Of a DNA stretch of 11,218 nucleotides, positions 11,187 to 11,218 are shown in pieces (within the stretch, counting starts at the first letter, position 1; the number at the start of each line of letters is the position of its first letter). The stretch comes from an uncultured Collinsella sp. (GTDB lineage Bacteria; Actinomycetota; Coriobacteriia; Coriobacteriales; Coriobacteriaceae), in the NCBI GenBank assembly GCA_937997605.1, contig CALLFD010000379.1, forward strand, positions 1 through 11,218, in the 5' to 3' direction. The translations under genes and the position numbers were made by a program. The notes under the pieces are model-generated. The model was not told the origin of the DNA and made no database searches. It was given only the letters and a program-made list of their open reading frames with translations.

Positions 11187-11218
11187 CACGAAATAACTCA
11201 GAAACATACTTACCTTAT

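Overview
The window is GC-rich and densely coded, and looks like the chromosome of a Gram-positive gut actinobacterium. Collinsella or a close relative in the Coriobacteriia is my best guess. This rests on base composition, good Shine-Dalgarno (SD) sites, sigma-A-like promoters, lipoprotein-type solute binding and the gene types present. It is an inference without a database search. There is no rRNA, tRNA, CRISPR array or intact transposon.

Layout. Bases 1-54 are the 3' end of an unrecognised plus-strand gene. Bases 55-335 form a convergent intergenic region rich in inverted repeats. Three minus-strand genes follow, read right to left: a radical SAM protein (3226-2450), a methionine aminopeptidase with an N-terminal SEC-C zinc motif (2289-1402, with its own strong terminator), and a D-2-hydroxyacid dehydrogenase (1271-336). 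A 38/40-identical 40-bp direct repeat brackets the dehydrogenase, and a large near-perfect hairpin lies between the radical SAM and aminopeptidase genes.

From 3452 to 6722 genes run on the plus strand. An alpha/beta hydrolase is followed by a two-gene signalling operon with a good promoter. The first operon gene encodes a 626-residue protein with a Cys-rich N-terminus, a degenerate GGDEF domain, a receiver (REC) domain and an HD-GYP domain. The second encodes a stand-alone Hpt phosphotransfer protein. The natural reading is a phosphorelay that controls c-di-GMP breakdown: the GGDEF active-site motif is destroyed (GCDKF) while the RxxD c-di-GMP-binding site is kept, and the receiver and HD-GYP motifs look mostly intact. 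The cognate histidine kinase is not in the window. An 18-bp perfect bidirectional terminator (6765-6809) separates this operon from the next.

From 11113 down to 6828 a minus-strand operon encodes a complete polar-amino-acid ABC importer (Tat-type lipoprotein binding protein, two permeases, ATPase) and a peptidase C26 class I glutamine-amidotransferase-like hydrolase of the gamma-glutamyl-GABA hydrolase type. It has a strong promoter at 11157-11186 and a hairpin after the binding-protein gene that probably sets its excess over the membrane parts. Together these genes suggest uptake of glutamate-like or gamma-glutamyl compounds coupled to intracellular gamma-glutamyl hydrolysis.

The most notable points are the receiver/HD-GYP protein with a dead GGDEF domain and a partner Hpt, the transporter plus gamma-glutamyl hydrolase operon, and several striking inverted repeats in the gaps.
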